Below the pieces are notes generated by a model. The model was not told the DNA's origin. It searched no databases and was given only the letters and a program-made list of their open reading frames with translations. Position numbers and translations under genes: made by a program. DNA of 64,000 nucleotides, taken from contig NZ_JAOEAL010000001.1 of assembly GCF_029835735.1 (NCBI RefSeq), forward strand, positions 4,216,001 to 4,280,000, given 5' to 3'. Below, piece after piece: positions 55,284 to 64,000 of the stretch (position 1 is the stretch's first letter; each line of letters begins with the position of its first letter). The DNA comes from Shewanella sp. GD04112. Lineage in GTDB: Bacteria > Pseudomonadota > Gammaproteobacteria > Enterobacterales > Shewanellaceae.

Positions 55284-55690
55284 CTAAATCATTTAAGGCG
55301 AGACTGCCGTGGTTCTGACGCGGCGGCTATCGGTTAAAAGTGCGACTCGCTGTACCAATATGTAACAGCCCGATTTGTCGTCCGTTGCGATAGCCACGCA
55401 TCATGCAAACTACCCCTATAAACGCAGGCAAAAATAAAAAGGGTTAATTTTTTTGAAAATTTTTTAATCGGTGGCGAGCGGCAGTGCACAGGGCCATTCA
55501 AACCTTAAAGCCATTCATCCAAGATGAAATGCGGCGGGATAACTAAGCTACGGACTCTGCCGCGCCGCAACTGGTAGAAACGCACTCTTGGCTGTACACT
55601 TTTCACCCAAAGACACTGTACCTTTTAATCACTTCAGGTATAATCCGCGCTCTTTTTACGGCGCTCTTTTATCAGCATCAGCGAGACACC
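55284..55690. other. divergent intergenic region upstream of rimO
   Basis: About 400 bp. GGCTATCG/CGATAGCC (near 55326 and 55390) make an inverted repeat. A -10-like TATAAT at 55639-55644 precedes rimO by 47 bases, but the upstream -35 (CTGTAC, 55616-55621) is poor. No gene seen. Confidence 0.5.
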
Positions 55691-57121
55691 ATGACAGTTG
55701 AAACTTTTAATCCTAAGCAAACAACCACGCTTGAGACCCCAGCCAAGACATTAGAAGCAGCGAGTGCTGATTCTACTGCTACAGGGAATCGCATCGGTTT
55801 CGTGTCTTTGGGTTGCCCAAAAAACCTAGTGGACTCAGAGCGCATTCTGACCCAATTACGCATCGACGGCTATGAAGTCACCAACAGCTACGACAATGCC
55901 GATCTGGTTATCGTCAACACCTGTGGCTTTATCGATGCGGCGGTTGAAGAATCCTTAGATGCGGTGCGCGAAGCCCTAGAAGAAAACGGCAAAGTGATCG
56001 TGACCGGCTGTTTAGGCGCCAAGGAAAACCAAATCCGTGAAGTGCACCCTGACGTGCTCGAAATCACGGGTCCACACAGCTACGAAGCCGTGTTAAAGCA
56101 TGTACACAAGTACGTGCCAAAACCAGAGCACAACCCATTTACCTCGTTAATCCCACAAACTGGGGTTAAGTTAACGCCTAAGCATTATGCTTATTTAAAG
56201 ATTTCAGAAGGTTGTGATAACCGTTGTACCTTCTGCATCATCCCTGCTCTGCGTGGCGATTTAGACAGCCGCCCAGCGGGTAGCGTATTAGATGAAGCCA
56301 AGCGTTTGGTTGAATCGGGCGTGCAAGAAATTTTAGTCGTTAGCCAAGACACCTCTGCCTACGGCAAAGACAAGGGCGGTCGCACCGACTTCTGGAACGG
56401 TATGCCAGTGAAGCAAGACATCACTAGCCTTGCTCGCCAGCTGGGCAAGATGGGCGCTTGGGTACGTTTACACTACATCTACCCATACCCATGGGTTGAC
56501 GATCTGATCCCCTTGATGGCCGAAGGTTTAATCCTGCCATACCTAGATATTCCAATGCAGCACGCCAGCCCACGCATCCTGAAGATGATGAAGCGTCCAG
56601 GCCGTGTTGACCGTCAGTTAGAAGCCATCCAACGCTGGCGCGAAATCTGCCCAGACTTGGTGATCCGCTCAACCTTTATCGTGGGCTTCCCAGGCGAAAC
56701 CGAAGAAGACTTCGAAATGCTGCTCGACTTCCTGCGTGAAGCGCGCCTCGACCGCGTAGGCTGCTTCAAGTACTCAGAAGTAGAAGGCGCTGTAGCCAAC
56801 ACCATCGCTGAACTTATCAGCGAAGACGTGAAGGAAGACAGATACCACAGATTTATGGAAGTCCAAGCCGAGATCAGCGCCGAGCGTTTAGCCTGTTTCG
56901 TTGGCCGCACTATGGATATTCTGATCGATGACGTAGACGAAGAAGGCGCCATTGGCCGCAGCTTCGCCGATGCTCCAGAAATCGACGGCATGGTCTTTAT
57001 CAACGGTGAAACCGAACTCGAACCCGGCATGTTAGTTCGCGCTGTAATCACTCACTCGGACGAGCACGATCTGTGGGCCGAGTTAGTCGACGCCGACGCT
57101 GAAGATGATATCGAGGCTTAA
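55691..57121 (+). CDS. rimO: ribosomal protein S12 methylthiotransferase
   Basis: 476 residues: a 35-residue Thr/Ala-rich N-terminal extension, the UPF0004 domain beginning RIGFVSLGCPKNLVDSERI with three Cys for an auxiliary [4Fe-4S], a radical-SAM domain with CDNRCTFC, and a C-terminal TRAM domain. RimO adds a methylthio group to Asp88/89 of ribosomal protein S12. E. coli RimO has 441 residues. The start is the only ATG in this region that keeps the whole domain. Confidence 0.97.
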   Translation: MTVETFNPKQTTTLETPAKTLEAASADSTATGNRIGFVSLGCPKNLVDSERILTQLRIDGYEVTNSYDNADLVIVNTCGFIDAAVEESLDAVREALEENGKVIVTGCLGAKENQIREVHPDVLEITGPHSYEAVLKHVHKYVPKPEHNPFTSLIPQTGVKLTPKHYAYLKISEGCDNRCTFCIIPALRGDLDSRPAGSVLDEAKRLVESGVQEILVVSQDTSAYGKDKGGRTDFWNGMPVKQDITSLARQLGKMGAWVRLHYIYPYPWVDDLIPLMAEGLILPYLDIPMQHASPRILKMMKRPGRVDRQLEAIQRWREICPDLVIRSTFIVGFPGETEEDFEMLLDFLREARLDRVGCFKYSEVEGAVANTIAELISEDVKEDRYHRFMEVQAEISAERLACFVGRTMDILIDDVDEEGAIGRSFADAPEIDGMVFINGETELEPGMLVRAVITHSDEHDLWAELVDADAEDDIEA

Positions 57122-57205
57122 GCACTCGGCTTAAACACTAGGCTTAGGCATTCGCGCTAAGCGCTTGCCCTTCGCATTCGATTCGCCGGATTAAAAGCAT
57201 CAATA

Positions 57206-57251
57206 GCGAGCCCCTGATATTAATACTAATAGTCAAGGGGCTCGCTTTTTT
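57206..57251 (+). terminator. intrinsic terminator of rimO
   Basis: GCGAGCCCCT and AGGGGCTCGC arms pair around a loop of about 20 bases and are followed by TTTTTTA. Confidence 0.88.
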
Positions 57252-57435
57252 ATGGGCAATCGTTACCGACCTAGTGATAGGCATTGAAGGATATCAGCAG
57301 CAAATGGCACAGCAGATAAGTCGAGGGATAAGTTCGAGAATGGCGCGTTAAAGGTTTACAGAATAAGCATCAAAGAGAAATCGAGCAGAGATAAGGGAAA
57401 AACAAATCAGCGCGAGTAAAGTTAAGGGGTCTACA
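57252..57435. other. intergenic region between rimO terminator and arfA
   Basis: No gene or clear site visible. It is purine-rich on the plus strand, and arfA ends at its right border. Confidence 0.45.
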
Positions 57436-57663
57436 CTAGGCTCCAGTGAGGCAAACTCCCATAAAGTCGAAAGGGGTATCGCCCCTGTGCTGATACCCCT
57501 TTCGGTTTGCTGCTTTACGGTTGTAAGACCCTTTGCCCTTTTTCGGCTTTTCGGTGCGCATTCTAAACAGTGAACTCGTCACCACTGCCTTGAGTGCGTT
57601 GTCGGTAATAGTGCCGCGACCATTTTCATGTTCGAGCACGCTAGTCTCTTTAAGCTTTGCCAT
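57436..57663 (-). CDS. arfA: alternative ribosome-rescue factor A
   Basis: 75 residues. The middle (ITDNALKAVVTSSLFRMRTEKPKKGKGSYNRK, key residues D-N-A, L-F-R, K-K-G-K-G-S-Y) matches E. coli ArfA, and the hydrophobic tail ends LTGA versus LSGA there. ArfA frees ribosomes stalled on non-stop mRNA with help from RF2. The gene contains a perfect 13-bp hairpin in codons 54-66 that should be cut by RNase III, giving a shorter active protein only when tmRNA fails. GAGGAG precedes the ATG. Confidence 0.95.
   Translation of the reverse strand: MAKLKETSVLEHENGRGTITDNALKAVVTSSLFRMRTEKPKKGKGSYNRKAANRKGYQHRGDTPFDFMGVCLTGA
57468..57504 (-). promoter_or_regulatory. RNase III-type hairpin inside arfA
   Basis: CGAAAGGGGTATC (57468-57480) is the exact complement of GATACCCCTTTCG (57492-57504), with an 11-base loop. 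It lies in codons 54-66 of arfA, as in E. coli where RNase III cleavage here creates a non-stop mRNA. Confidence 0.85.
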
Positions 57664-57918
57664 AGGAACTCCTCAATTAATTTCATACAGGCCAAATACA
57701 CCTCACTCGACCTGCGGCGACACTATAGCGCAATATGGCAGGATGTACAGAGTTTGTGCAGTAGTGCAAAGAATCACGCTTTTTATTATCAAAAAGTATG
57801 ATAGATTAATTCAATAAAAATAATACATTAGGCTAACAAGCCTTCGCCTTAGTTGTACTTTTAGCTCGCCCATTGGCGGCAAGATTACCCTTTGTAATCA
57901 CGGGATAAGGAGATCATT

Positions 57919-58764
57919 TTGCAATTTGCAGTTATTTATCGGCCCTTACTTAGCCTCGTTTTCCTATTACTCAGCCTCTTCCCCAGCTTAGCGCAGGCTT
58001 TTTCAAGCTCTGAGTGCATCATTACCATGGGTTATCGCACCAGTGAGCGCCTTCCCTTTATCCAACACGAACCCAATAACCAAGGGTTTTACCACGATAT
58101 CTATCAAGCCGCCGCCGAGCGGATTGGTTGCAAACTCAGGATCACCCGCGCGCCTAAGATGCGGATTTTGCGGGATTTAAAACTCGGTAATATCGACTTT
58201 TACCCAGGCCTGAGTTTTAGTGAGGAGCGCGCTCAATTTGCCTTTTTTATTCCTAATGGCCTGTCGGAGCGCGCCATCGGCATAAGCCGTGCAGGAGCCG
58301 CCGATATACGTTCGTTAGAGCAGTTGTCCCAAAGCGGGATGACACTGTTAATCGCCCCCGGTAGCTACGACTTTAACGGCCTCCCCGAAACCATGTCGGT
58401 ACGTAAACCGCCAGAACTCGATGTGCCTAAGGCCTTAGATTACCTGCTTGCCAGCCAAGGGGATTTTTTTATCTACGATCAGGCCACCATCAGCTACTAC
58501 CTTAAACAGCGGGACATGAGCCAATTTAAGCTGCACCCCAATTGCTGCCAGCAGCCTCAGGCCATGTATCTGGGCTTTTCGAAAAAAAGCCGCCATTTTC
58601 GCGGGCAACATAACCCCAATTACCGAGCAGACTTACCCGTCAGCCCAGATAACAGCCCCAACAGACTCGCCGAAGATTCAAAGGCCTATGAGTTTGCCAA
58701 GGCACTCGCCGCCATGGACGCCGAAGGGGAAACCCAGCGTATCTACTTCAATCACTTCGGTTAA
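57919..58764 (+). CDS. periplasmic solute-binding protein (family 3), TTG start
   Basis: 281 residues starting with TTG; AAGGAG lies six bases upstream. A signal peptide (LSLFPSLAQAF) is followed by a PBPb-type bilobed domain: MGYRTSERLPF, NNQGFYHDIYQAAAERIGC, and LKLGNIDFYPGLSFSEERA. No ABC permease lies next to it, so it may act alone, feed a distant transporter or be a receptor-like protein. Four cysteines could form disulfides. Ligand unknown. Confidence 0.82.
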   Translation: MQFAVIYRPLLSLVFLLLSLFPSLAQAFSSSECIITMGYRTSERLPFIQHEPNNQGFYHDIYQAAAERIGCKLRITRAPKMRILRDLKLGNIDFYPGLSFSEERAQFAFFIPNGLSERAIGISRAGAADIRSLEQLSQSGMTLLIAPGSYDFNGLPETMSVRKPPELDVPKALDYLLASQGDFFIYDQATISYYLKQRDMSQFKLHPNCCQQPQAMYLGFSKKSRHFRGQHNPNYRADLPVSPDNSPNRLAEDSKAYEFAKALAAMDAEGETQRIYFNHFG

Positions 58765-58961
58765 TCCAAGGGCGTGTTAAACCGCGCCGCTTGTAATCCT
58801 CACCTTGGCGCTAACTTATCTTCATCTTGGCGCTAGCGAGCACTTAAGGCCGTTATTTCAGCTTTGTCTTTATAAGCTCTGCGACAATATGCCGCACCTG
58901 TCACACTGTGATGATCTTTATAATGCAGCGCAATTTATCCGAGTGAATGGAAGACAATAAG

Positions 58962-61088
58962 ATGGCTGCAAATACTTCAACTATCCCCCACTGCTTTAAA
59001 TGCTCCGCAATCGCCAGCGCACTGACCTTAGCATTAGGCGCTTCGGTTGCCTCACAGGCCATGGCCGACGAGACAAATCAGACGCAAATTGAACGTATTC
59101 AAGTCCATGGCGAACAGAGTATTGGCCGTAACACCTTAGGCTCGGCCGATGCCTTGCTGAAAGACCAAGGCGTGGATTTCTCCGAAGCGGGCGGCGTTTC
59201 CGCCTTGCCCGTGCTGAATGGCATGATGGGCGATCGCATTAAAGTGTTAGTCGATGGCGCGGATATCACCGCCTCCTGTGCCAACCAAATGAACCCACCA
59301 CTTTCCTACGTTTCCGCTAATCAAATCAGCTCGGTAGAAGTGGTCGCGGGCGTGTCCCCTGTCAGTGCGGGCGGTGACAATATCGCCGGGGTGATTAAGG
59401 TTAATAGCCTGAATCCTAAATTTAGCGACAGCGAAGACCTCAGCTTCGAAAGCGGCGAGATTTCATCGGGATACCGCAGCACCAGCGATGCCTTCTTACT
59501 CGGCGCTAAGGCTGGAATTGCCAGTAAGAACTTAAGTTTCAGCTATCAAGGCGCCTATGAAGATGCCAATAGCTACCACGATGGTCACGGCGATAAAGTG
59601 CTCGATACCCTCTATCGTGCCCAAAACCATGCGTTAACAGCGGCATGGCGTGATGACAAACAACAACTGGCGATTAAGCTAACGCATCAGGCGATCCCTT
59701 TCCAAGGTTTCCCGAACCAATACATGGATATGACAGATAACAAGAGTTACGGTGCCCTAGTCCGTTATCTGCGTGATTTAGACAACGACGGTGAATTTAG
59801 CGCCCAGTTAAACTGGCACAGTGTGAAGCATGAAATGGGCTTCTTCACTCCGGAAAAAACCGGCAAGATGCCGATGAACACTGAAGGCAGCGATTACAGC
59901 TACCAACTGCATTGGCGCTTACCTATGGGCGATAACAGCACGTTACTCGTCGGCCAGGAATTTTATAACTATCAACTCGATGATACTTGGCCAGCAGTGC
60001 CCGGCACTATGATGGCCCCCAATGACTATATCAATATCAACGACGGTGAACGCCGCCGCGCCGCAGTTTATGGCGAGTGGCAGCAAAACCTCACGCCAGT
60101 CTGGTGGTTGTCTGCCGGGGTGCGTTATGAATATGTCACCACTGATACGGGCGAAGTGCAGGCCTACAGCAATATGCCCATGATGGGCATGCCGAATATG
60201 GATGCCGAAGCCGCAAAAGCCTTTAATGCTATGGATAGAAGCCGAGACGATAACCTTATCGACGCCACGCTGCTGGCGCGTTATCAGCTATCGGCCAAAC
60301 AACAATTGGAATTTGGCTTAGCCCGTAAAAACCGCGCGCCAAACCTGTATGAGCGTTACAGCTGGGGCCGTGGCGTGATGGCAACCACAATGATCGGCTG
60401 GTATGGCGACGGTAACGGTTATGTGGGCAATCCCAATCTAAAGCCTGAAACGGCGCACACCCTGAGCGCGGCCTACAAGTTTGCGGGCGATGAATGGCAA
60501 TTCTCGACCACGGCTTGGTATAGCGCAGTGACAGACTATATTGATGCCGAGGTGATTGGCAGCTTTAACCGTAGTGGCCTTGCCAACGGTAAACGCAATA
60601 TCCTTAAATTTACCAACGAAGATGCCCATTTATATGGCGCTAAGTTGAGTGCGAACTACCTATTAGCCGATACCGACAGCGGTAAATGGCAGATGCAGGG
60701 CAAGCTGAATATCACCCGAGGCGAGCGAGATGAGGGTAACGAGCCGCTTTATCAAATCAAACCGCTACAAACCGAGTTAGCCCTTAGCCATCAACTAGGT
60801 GATTGGGAAAACCGCCTGTCATGGCAATGGGTAGCGACTAAGGATAAGGTCGATGATCGCCGCTTAGAAAATGAGACCGACAGCTATTCGCTGTTAAATC
60901 TAAGCAGCAGTATCAAATGGCAAGAGCTGAGTTTAACCTTTGCGATCAACAACCTGTTTGATACTTACTACGAACTACCGCTGGGTGGTGTCAACCTTGC
61001 CGAATTTAAGGCTGATAGCAGTGGTGGCTTTAGCCAAGTCGCAGGCTCGGGTCGCTCATTTGAATTAGGTGCTAGCTATCGCTTCTAA
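58962..61088 (+). CDS. TonB-dependent outer-membrane receptor, OprC/NosA-like (copper)
   Basis: I prefer ATG 58962 (GGAAG upstream), 708 residues; an in-frame ATG at 58947 adds five. A signal peptide ends ASQAMA. The plug domain contains TASCANQMNPPLSY, i.e. CxxxM, and the barrel contains KHEM, i.e. HxM; in Pseudomonas OprC these two motifs bind a copper ion. A Met-rich external loop follows later (NMPMMGMPNMD). The barrel ends in SYRF. It probably takes up copper or a copper complex, driven by TonB. Monocistronic. Confidence 0.88.
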   Translation: MAANTSTIPHCFKCSAIASALTLALGASVASQAMADETNQTQIERIQVHGEQSIGRNTLGSADALLKDQGVDFSEAGGVSALPVLNGMMGDRIKVLVDGADITASCANQMNPPLSYVSANQISSVEVVAGVSPVSAGGDNIAGVIKVNSLNPKFSDSEDLSFESGEISSGYRSTSDAFLLGAKAGIASKNLSFSYQGAYEDANSYHDGHGDKVLDTLYRAQNHALTAAWRDDKQQLAIKLTHQAIPFQGFPNQYMDMTDNKSYGALVRYLRDLDNDGEFSAQLNWHSVKHEMGFFTPEKTGKMPMNTEGSDYSYQLHWRLPMGDNSTLLVGQEFYNYQLDDTWPAVPGTMMAPNDYININDGERRRAAVYGEWQQNLTPVWWLSAGVRYEYVTTDTGEVQAYSNMPMMGMPNMDAEAAKAFNAMDRSRDDNLIDATLLARYQLSAKQQLEFGLARKNRAPNLYERYSWGRGVMATTMIGWYGDGNGYVGNPNLKPETAHTLSAAYKFAGDEWQFSTTAWYSAVTDYIDAEVIGSFNRSGLANGKRNILKFTNEDAHLYGAKLSANYLLADTDSGKWQMQGKLNITRGERDEGNEPLYQIKPLQTELALSHQLGDWENRLSWQWVATKDKVDDRRLENETDSYSLLNLSSSIKWQELSLTFAINNLFDTYYELPLGGVNLAEFKADSSGGFSQVAGSGRSFELGASYRF

Positions 61089-61108
61089 TGCTAGCTATCG
61101 CTTCTAAA
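61071..61108. repeat. 19-bp tandem duplication across the stop codon
   Basis: GCTAGCTATCGCTTCTAAT occurs at 61071-61089 and again at 61090-61108 (last base differs). The first unit contains the stop of the receptor gene; the second is non-coding. Confidence 0.9.
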
Positions 61109-61128
61109 AAGTAGAACGACATAAAATC

Positions 61129-61166
61129 AAAAGGGCAAATGCAGTTGCATTTGCCCTTTTGTTTAA
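61129..61166 (+). terminator. intrinsic terminator of the TonB receptor gene
   Basis: AAAAGGGCAAATGCA and TGCATTTGCCCTTTT form a perfect 15-bp stem with a two-base loop, followed by GTTTAAAG. Confidence 0.9.
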
Positions 61167-61223
61167 AGCTCATTCCGTTAACGCCGAACCGTTAGACTGA
61201 ATGGCTCAATTGGGTCAACTCAA

Positions 61224-62567
61224 TCAGTTACCCGCAACCTTCATCTCGGATAATAAGATCCCGCCGGTGCGGATAGACGAACGTAAATCGAAGTCTTTAC
61301 TGACCGCCTGAATACCACGGAACATATCCTTCAAGTTGCCCGCGATAGTGATCTCTTCGACGGGGAACTGCACTTCGCCATTTTCAACGTAAAAACCGGC
61401 AGCGCCGCGGGAATAATCCCCCGTTACCATATTCACGCCCTGGCCCATCACTTCAGTGACAATCAAGCCAGTGCCCATGCCTTTGACTAGCTCATCGAAA
61501 CTTTGGCCGGTGTGAGCCAGCGTCCAGTTGTAGATGCCACCCGCATGACCTGTGTTGGTTAAGCCTAGTTTGCGCGCCGAATAGCTGGTCAGCAGATAGC
61601 TTTCTAACATACCCCGGTCGATGATGCGTCTATCTTGCGTCGCTACACCTTCGCTATCGTAGTTGGCACTGGCAAGCGCGCCCAGCAGATGCGGCTGTTC
61701 TTCAATGTTGAACCAATCGGGGAAGATTTGGGTGTGAATCGCATCCAACAGGAAGCTGGATTTACGGTACAGGCTGCCACCGCTGATCGCGCCGACTAAA
61801 TGGCCGATGAGCCCTGTGGCGATTTCAGGCGAAAGCAGAATAGGTAAACGCGAAGTCGCAATCTTACGCGCACCTAAACGACTCACTGTCTTTTGTGCGG
61901 TTTTCAAGCCAACCGATTCGGGAGATAACATCTCACTGAATTTACGGGCGATAGTGTAATCGTAATCCCGCTGCATGCTGCCGTCGCTGTCTTCACCGAT
62001 CACACTGCAACTTAAGCTGTAGCGCGAGCTGCAATAACCATTTAAGAAGCCGTGGCTATTGCCGTAAACCTTGACCGAAGTGTGGGCGTTTGCGCTGGCA
62101 CCATCGGAGTTATTGATGCGCGGATCGGCATCGAGCGCCGCGGTTTCGGCGCGAATCGCCAATTGGGCTAATTCGTCGGGAGAAATATCTTCAGGATAAT
62201 AGAGCTTAAGATCGCGGATCTCGGTCGCCATTAAGGCTTTGTCGGCTAAACCGCTAAAGGGGTCGGCCGAGGTGTAACGGGCGATATCGTCCGCCGCTTT
62301 CACCGCCAAGGCAATGGCTTCAGGGCTGAGATCGGAAGTCGATGAACTGCCCTTGCAACCATCGCGATAAACCGTAATCCCTAGGGCGCCATCTTTATTA
62401 AATTCAACCGTTTCCACTTCTTTTAAGCGGGTTGAAACCGATAATCCCTGTTGTTTACTGATCGCCACTTCGGCGGCATTTGTCCCTAATTTATTGGCAT
62501 ATTCGAGGGCCACGGCAACCGCATCTTTCAGCGCGGCCAATTCACTATCGATTCTGTTCAAAGACAC
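61224..62567 (-). CDS. pmbA: metalloprotease subunit PmbA/TldE
   Basis: 447 residues, same as E. coli PmbA in length and layout. It lacks the HExxxH metal site found in its partner TldD, as expected. Characteristic parts are VAISKQQGLSVSTRLKEVETVEF at the N-terminus and the glycine-rich MGTGLIVTEVMGQGVN, GDYSRGAAGFYVENG at the C-terminus. TldD/TldE cleaves small peptides and processes microcins and modified peptides. It is divergent from darP, as in other Gammaproteobacteria. Confidence 0.95.
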   Translation of the reverse strand: MSLNRIDSELAALKDAVAVALEYANKLGTNAAEVAISKQQGLSVSTRLKEVETVEFNKDGALGITVYRDGCKGSSSTSDLSPEAIALAVKAADDIARYTSADPFSGLADKALMATEIRDLKLYYPEDISPDELAQLAIRAETAALDADPRINNSDGASANAHTSVKVYGNSHGFLNGYCSSRYSLSCSVIGEDSDGSMQRDYDYTIARKFSEMLSPESVGLKTAQKTVSRLGARKIATSRLPILLSPEIATGLIGHLVGAISGGSLYRKSSFLLDAIHTQIFPDWFNIEEQPHLLGALASANYDSEGVATQDRRIIDRGMLESYLLTSYSARKLGLTNTGHAGGIYNWTLAHTGQSFDELVKGMGTGLIVTEVMGQGVNMVTGDYSRGAAGFYVENGEVQFPVEEITIAGNLKDMFRGIQAVSKDFDLRSSIRTGGILLSEMKVAGN

Positions 62568-62742
62568 AAAGCTACTCTTTCGTTGTCGGCAATGGCGTTA
62601 GCATAACAAACACCCATGCCATTCTCATTATTTATTGCGCGCTTATTTCGTCAATCTCAGCCATGGCGCACGCGCTTTCGTTAGGCGATTTTTGGCGGGA
62701 GATGTTATTATTAGGCCGTTATTTAACTGAGGTTTTATCTAT

Positions 62743-63276
62743 ATGAAGATTGTTGGTGATTCAGAGCATTTTAAACAACCCTATGACAGTGACGAAGAGT
62801 ATGTCAGCAAAACCGAGGACAAGCGTGACTGCGAAGCTGCTCAAAAAGTCGGTATGGAATTGGTGTCGCTCAGCAAGACCCAGCTAGATAAAATCGAGCT
62901 GGACGAGCACTTATACGACAGCATCCAGCAAGCTCATAAGATTAAGCCGAAGACCGAAGCCTATCGCCGCCATATGCAATATATCGGTAAGTTGATGCGT
63001 AACGTCGATGTGGAGCCGATTAAAGCCGCGCTCGCTATCGTACTGAACAAAAACAACAACGAAACCGCTAAGCTGCAAATGTTCGAGAAAATGCGCGAGC
63101 GTTTACTGAGCCAAGGCGACAGCGAAATTCAAACCTTAGTGGAACATTACCCACAGTTGGACAGACAGAAGCTGCGTACCTTAGTGCGCCAAGCCACGAA
63201 AGAGTTGGCAAAAGGCCCTGAGTCCAAATCATCAAAAGAGCTGTTTAAATACCTACGCAGCGAAATCCAAGACTAA
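62743..63276 (+). CDS. darP: ribosome biogenesis factor YjgA/DarP
   Basis: 177 residues of the DUF615 family: acidic N-terminal stretch (DSDEEYVSKTEDK), then helices with KRDCEAAQKVGMELVSLSKTQLDKIELDEHLYD and, near the end, PQLDRQKLRTLVRQATKELA (key residues noted). DarP binds the 50S subunit during its late maturation in E. coli. Divergent from pmbA. Confidence 0.93.
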   Translation: MKIVGDSEHFKQPYDSDEEYVSKTEDKRDCEAAQKVGMELVSLSKTQLDKIELDEHLYDSIQQAHKIKPKTEAYRRHMQYIGKLMRNVDVEPIKAALAIVLNKNNNETAKLQMFEKMRERLLSQGDSEIQTLVEHYPQLDRQKLRTLVRQATKELAKGPESKSSKELFKYLRSEIQD

Positions 63277-63306
63277 TTAACTCAGCACCAACAAGGATGT
63301 TTGCTT

Positions 63307-64000
63307 ATGCGATTTAGCAACACGTTTTGCAATCTTACTTTGCTTTCTATTGGTTTATTTGGACTTTGGGGCTGTAACGGCCCCTCTGACGAAGACAACG
63401 GTGGCACAGATGCCAGCGACGGTATTTACAAACTGTCTATCGACTTTAAAACCTTATCGGGTAGTCAATGCGGCAGTTTTACCTCACTTCAAAGTTTCCC
63501 TAAAGACGCAGGTTTTTGTGCTGTCGCCAAGTTAAACAAAGGTTCTGCAAAGGTCAGCAACCAGAGAGTTAACTTTACGACCGACCTTGGGGCGTTAACA
63601 CCGGAAAGCAAACTCACGGATAGCAATGGTGAAGCCATTGTTATTGTGAGTAATCCAGATTTGCTTATCAATGCAGGAACGATTACGGCAACCACCACCC
63701 CAAGTGATTCCAGCACAGCGCTATCGGCGACTCGCAACTTTGAATTTACAGGCACTATCGACGGCACTGGCGCATCCATAGCCCCAAAACTGAGCGCCAG
63801 TATTCAAAGCGGCGCGAATGTAGTGACTCGCTTTAAAGTTGATGAAGCCGTACAACTGCAAGCCATTTTCCTCGATGCCGAGAGTAAAGGTATTGCCGAT
63901 GCTAAGGTCAGCTTCAGTGCGGGGTCAGCGACCTTAACCCCGGCCAGTGCGCTAACCGATGAGCAAGGTATTGCCCAAGTCACTTATACCCCAAGTGCCA
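63307..64000 (+). CDS. Ig-like-repeat lipoprotein (5' part, runs off the window)
   Basis: An open frame from ATG 63307 continues to the last base. The first 23 residues make a lipoprotein signal with lipobox LWGC and Cys at 23. Two invasin/Big_1-like modules follow: one with VNFTTDLGALTPESKLTDSNGEA, the next with VSFSAGSATLTPASALTDEQG. Such proteins display strings of Ig-like domains at the surface, often for adhesion. The complete length is not visible, so function is unsure. It starts 30 bp after darP. Confidence 0.82.
   Translation, partial: MRFSNTFCNLTLLSIGLFGLWGCNGPSDEDNGGTDASDGIYKLSIDFKTLSGSQCGSFTSLQSFPKDAGFCAVAKLNKGSAKVSNQRVNFTTDLGALTPESKLTDSNGEAIVIVSNPDLLINAGTITATTTPSDSSTALSATRNFEFTGTIDGTGASIAPKLSASIQSGANVVTRFKVDEAVQLQAIFLDAESKGIADAKVSFSAGSATLTPASALTDEQGIAQVTYTPSA

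Overview
The window is a chromosomal segment of a gammaproteobacterium, almost certainly a Shewanella close to S. oneidensis. The basis is the gene content and order: ssb, a YajR-type MFS gene and uvrA; metF, metL, metB and divergent metJ; psrABC; purC; rimO; arfA; and pmbA facing yjgA/darP. Nearly all genes are housekeeping or respiratory, with short intergenic gaps and many intrinsic terminators. This assignment comes from recognising protein families and gene order, not from a database search.

Layout: 0.2-7.7 kb holds a quinone oxidoreductase, a Sel1/TPR-like exported protein, a leucine-rich-repeat protein kinase, the MltD-type murein transglycosylase and a DUF4397-like lipoprotein. An intact 2,330-bp IS66-family element (8021-10350) follows. 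It sits between an M16 peptidase gene and what looks like that gene's original terminator. 13.5-24 kb carries an orphan membrane protein, ssb, yajR, uvrA, an M28 peptidase lipoprotein and the cold-shock helicase gene deaD/csdA. 24-28.4 kb carries a HAD phosphatase, an EamA permease, an FAH/hydratase-family enzyme, a TPR-TonB C-terminal protein and a CWC protein. 28.4-30.5 kb is an AT-rich patch with two orphan genes and structured intergenic DNA.

From 30.5 to 45.5 kb there is a marked concentration of sulfur genes. These are a TsdB/TsdA-like dihaem cytochrome pair (thiosulfate/tetrathionate conversion), methionine biosynthesis genes metF, metBL and metJ with recognisable MetJ boxes, a TSUP-family permease and a PsrABC-type polysulfide/thiosulfate reductase. 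A marR-hlyD-FUSC efflux operon with a striking palindromic operator lies between them.

At 48.7-53 kb is a nested mobile-element locus. An IS256-family element has itself been split by a second copy of the same IS66 element, and it abuts the 3' remnant of a gene whose 5' part is missing. Next to it lies an intergenic element containing five hairpins (53181-53392).

The last 10 kb has a methyltransferase, a SIMPL protein, rimO, arfA (with the internal RNase III-type hairpin expected for tmRNA-linked control), a solute-binding protein, an OprC/NosA-like TonB receptor with both copper-binding motifs (CxxxM and HxM), pmbA, darP, and the start of an Ig-like-repeat lipoprotein that runs off the window. 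I saw no CRISPR array, no complete tRNA or rRNA, and no prophage. I found no clear-cut new system. The best candidates for something undescribed are the structured intergenic elements and the LRR kinase.
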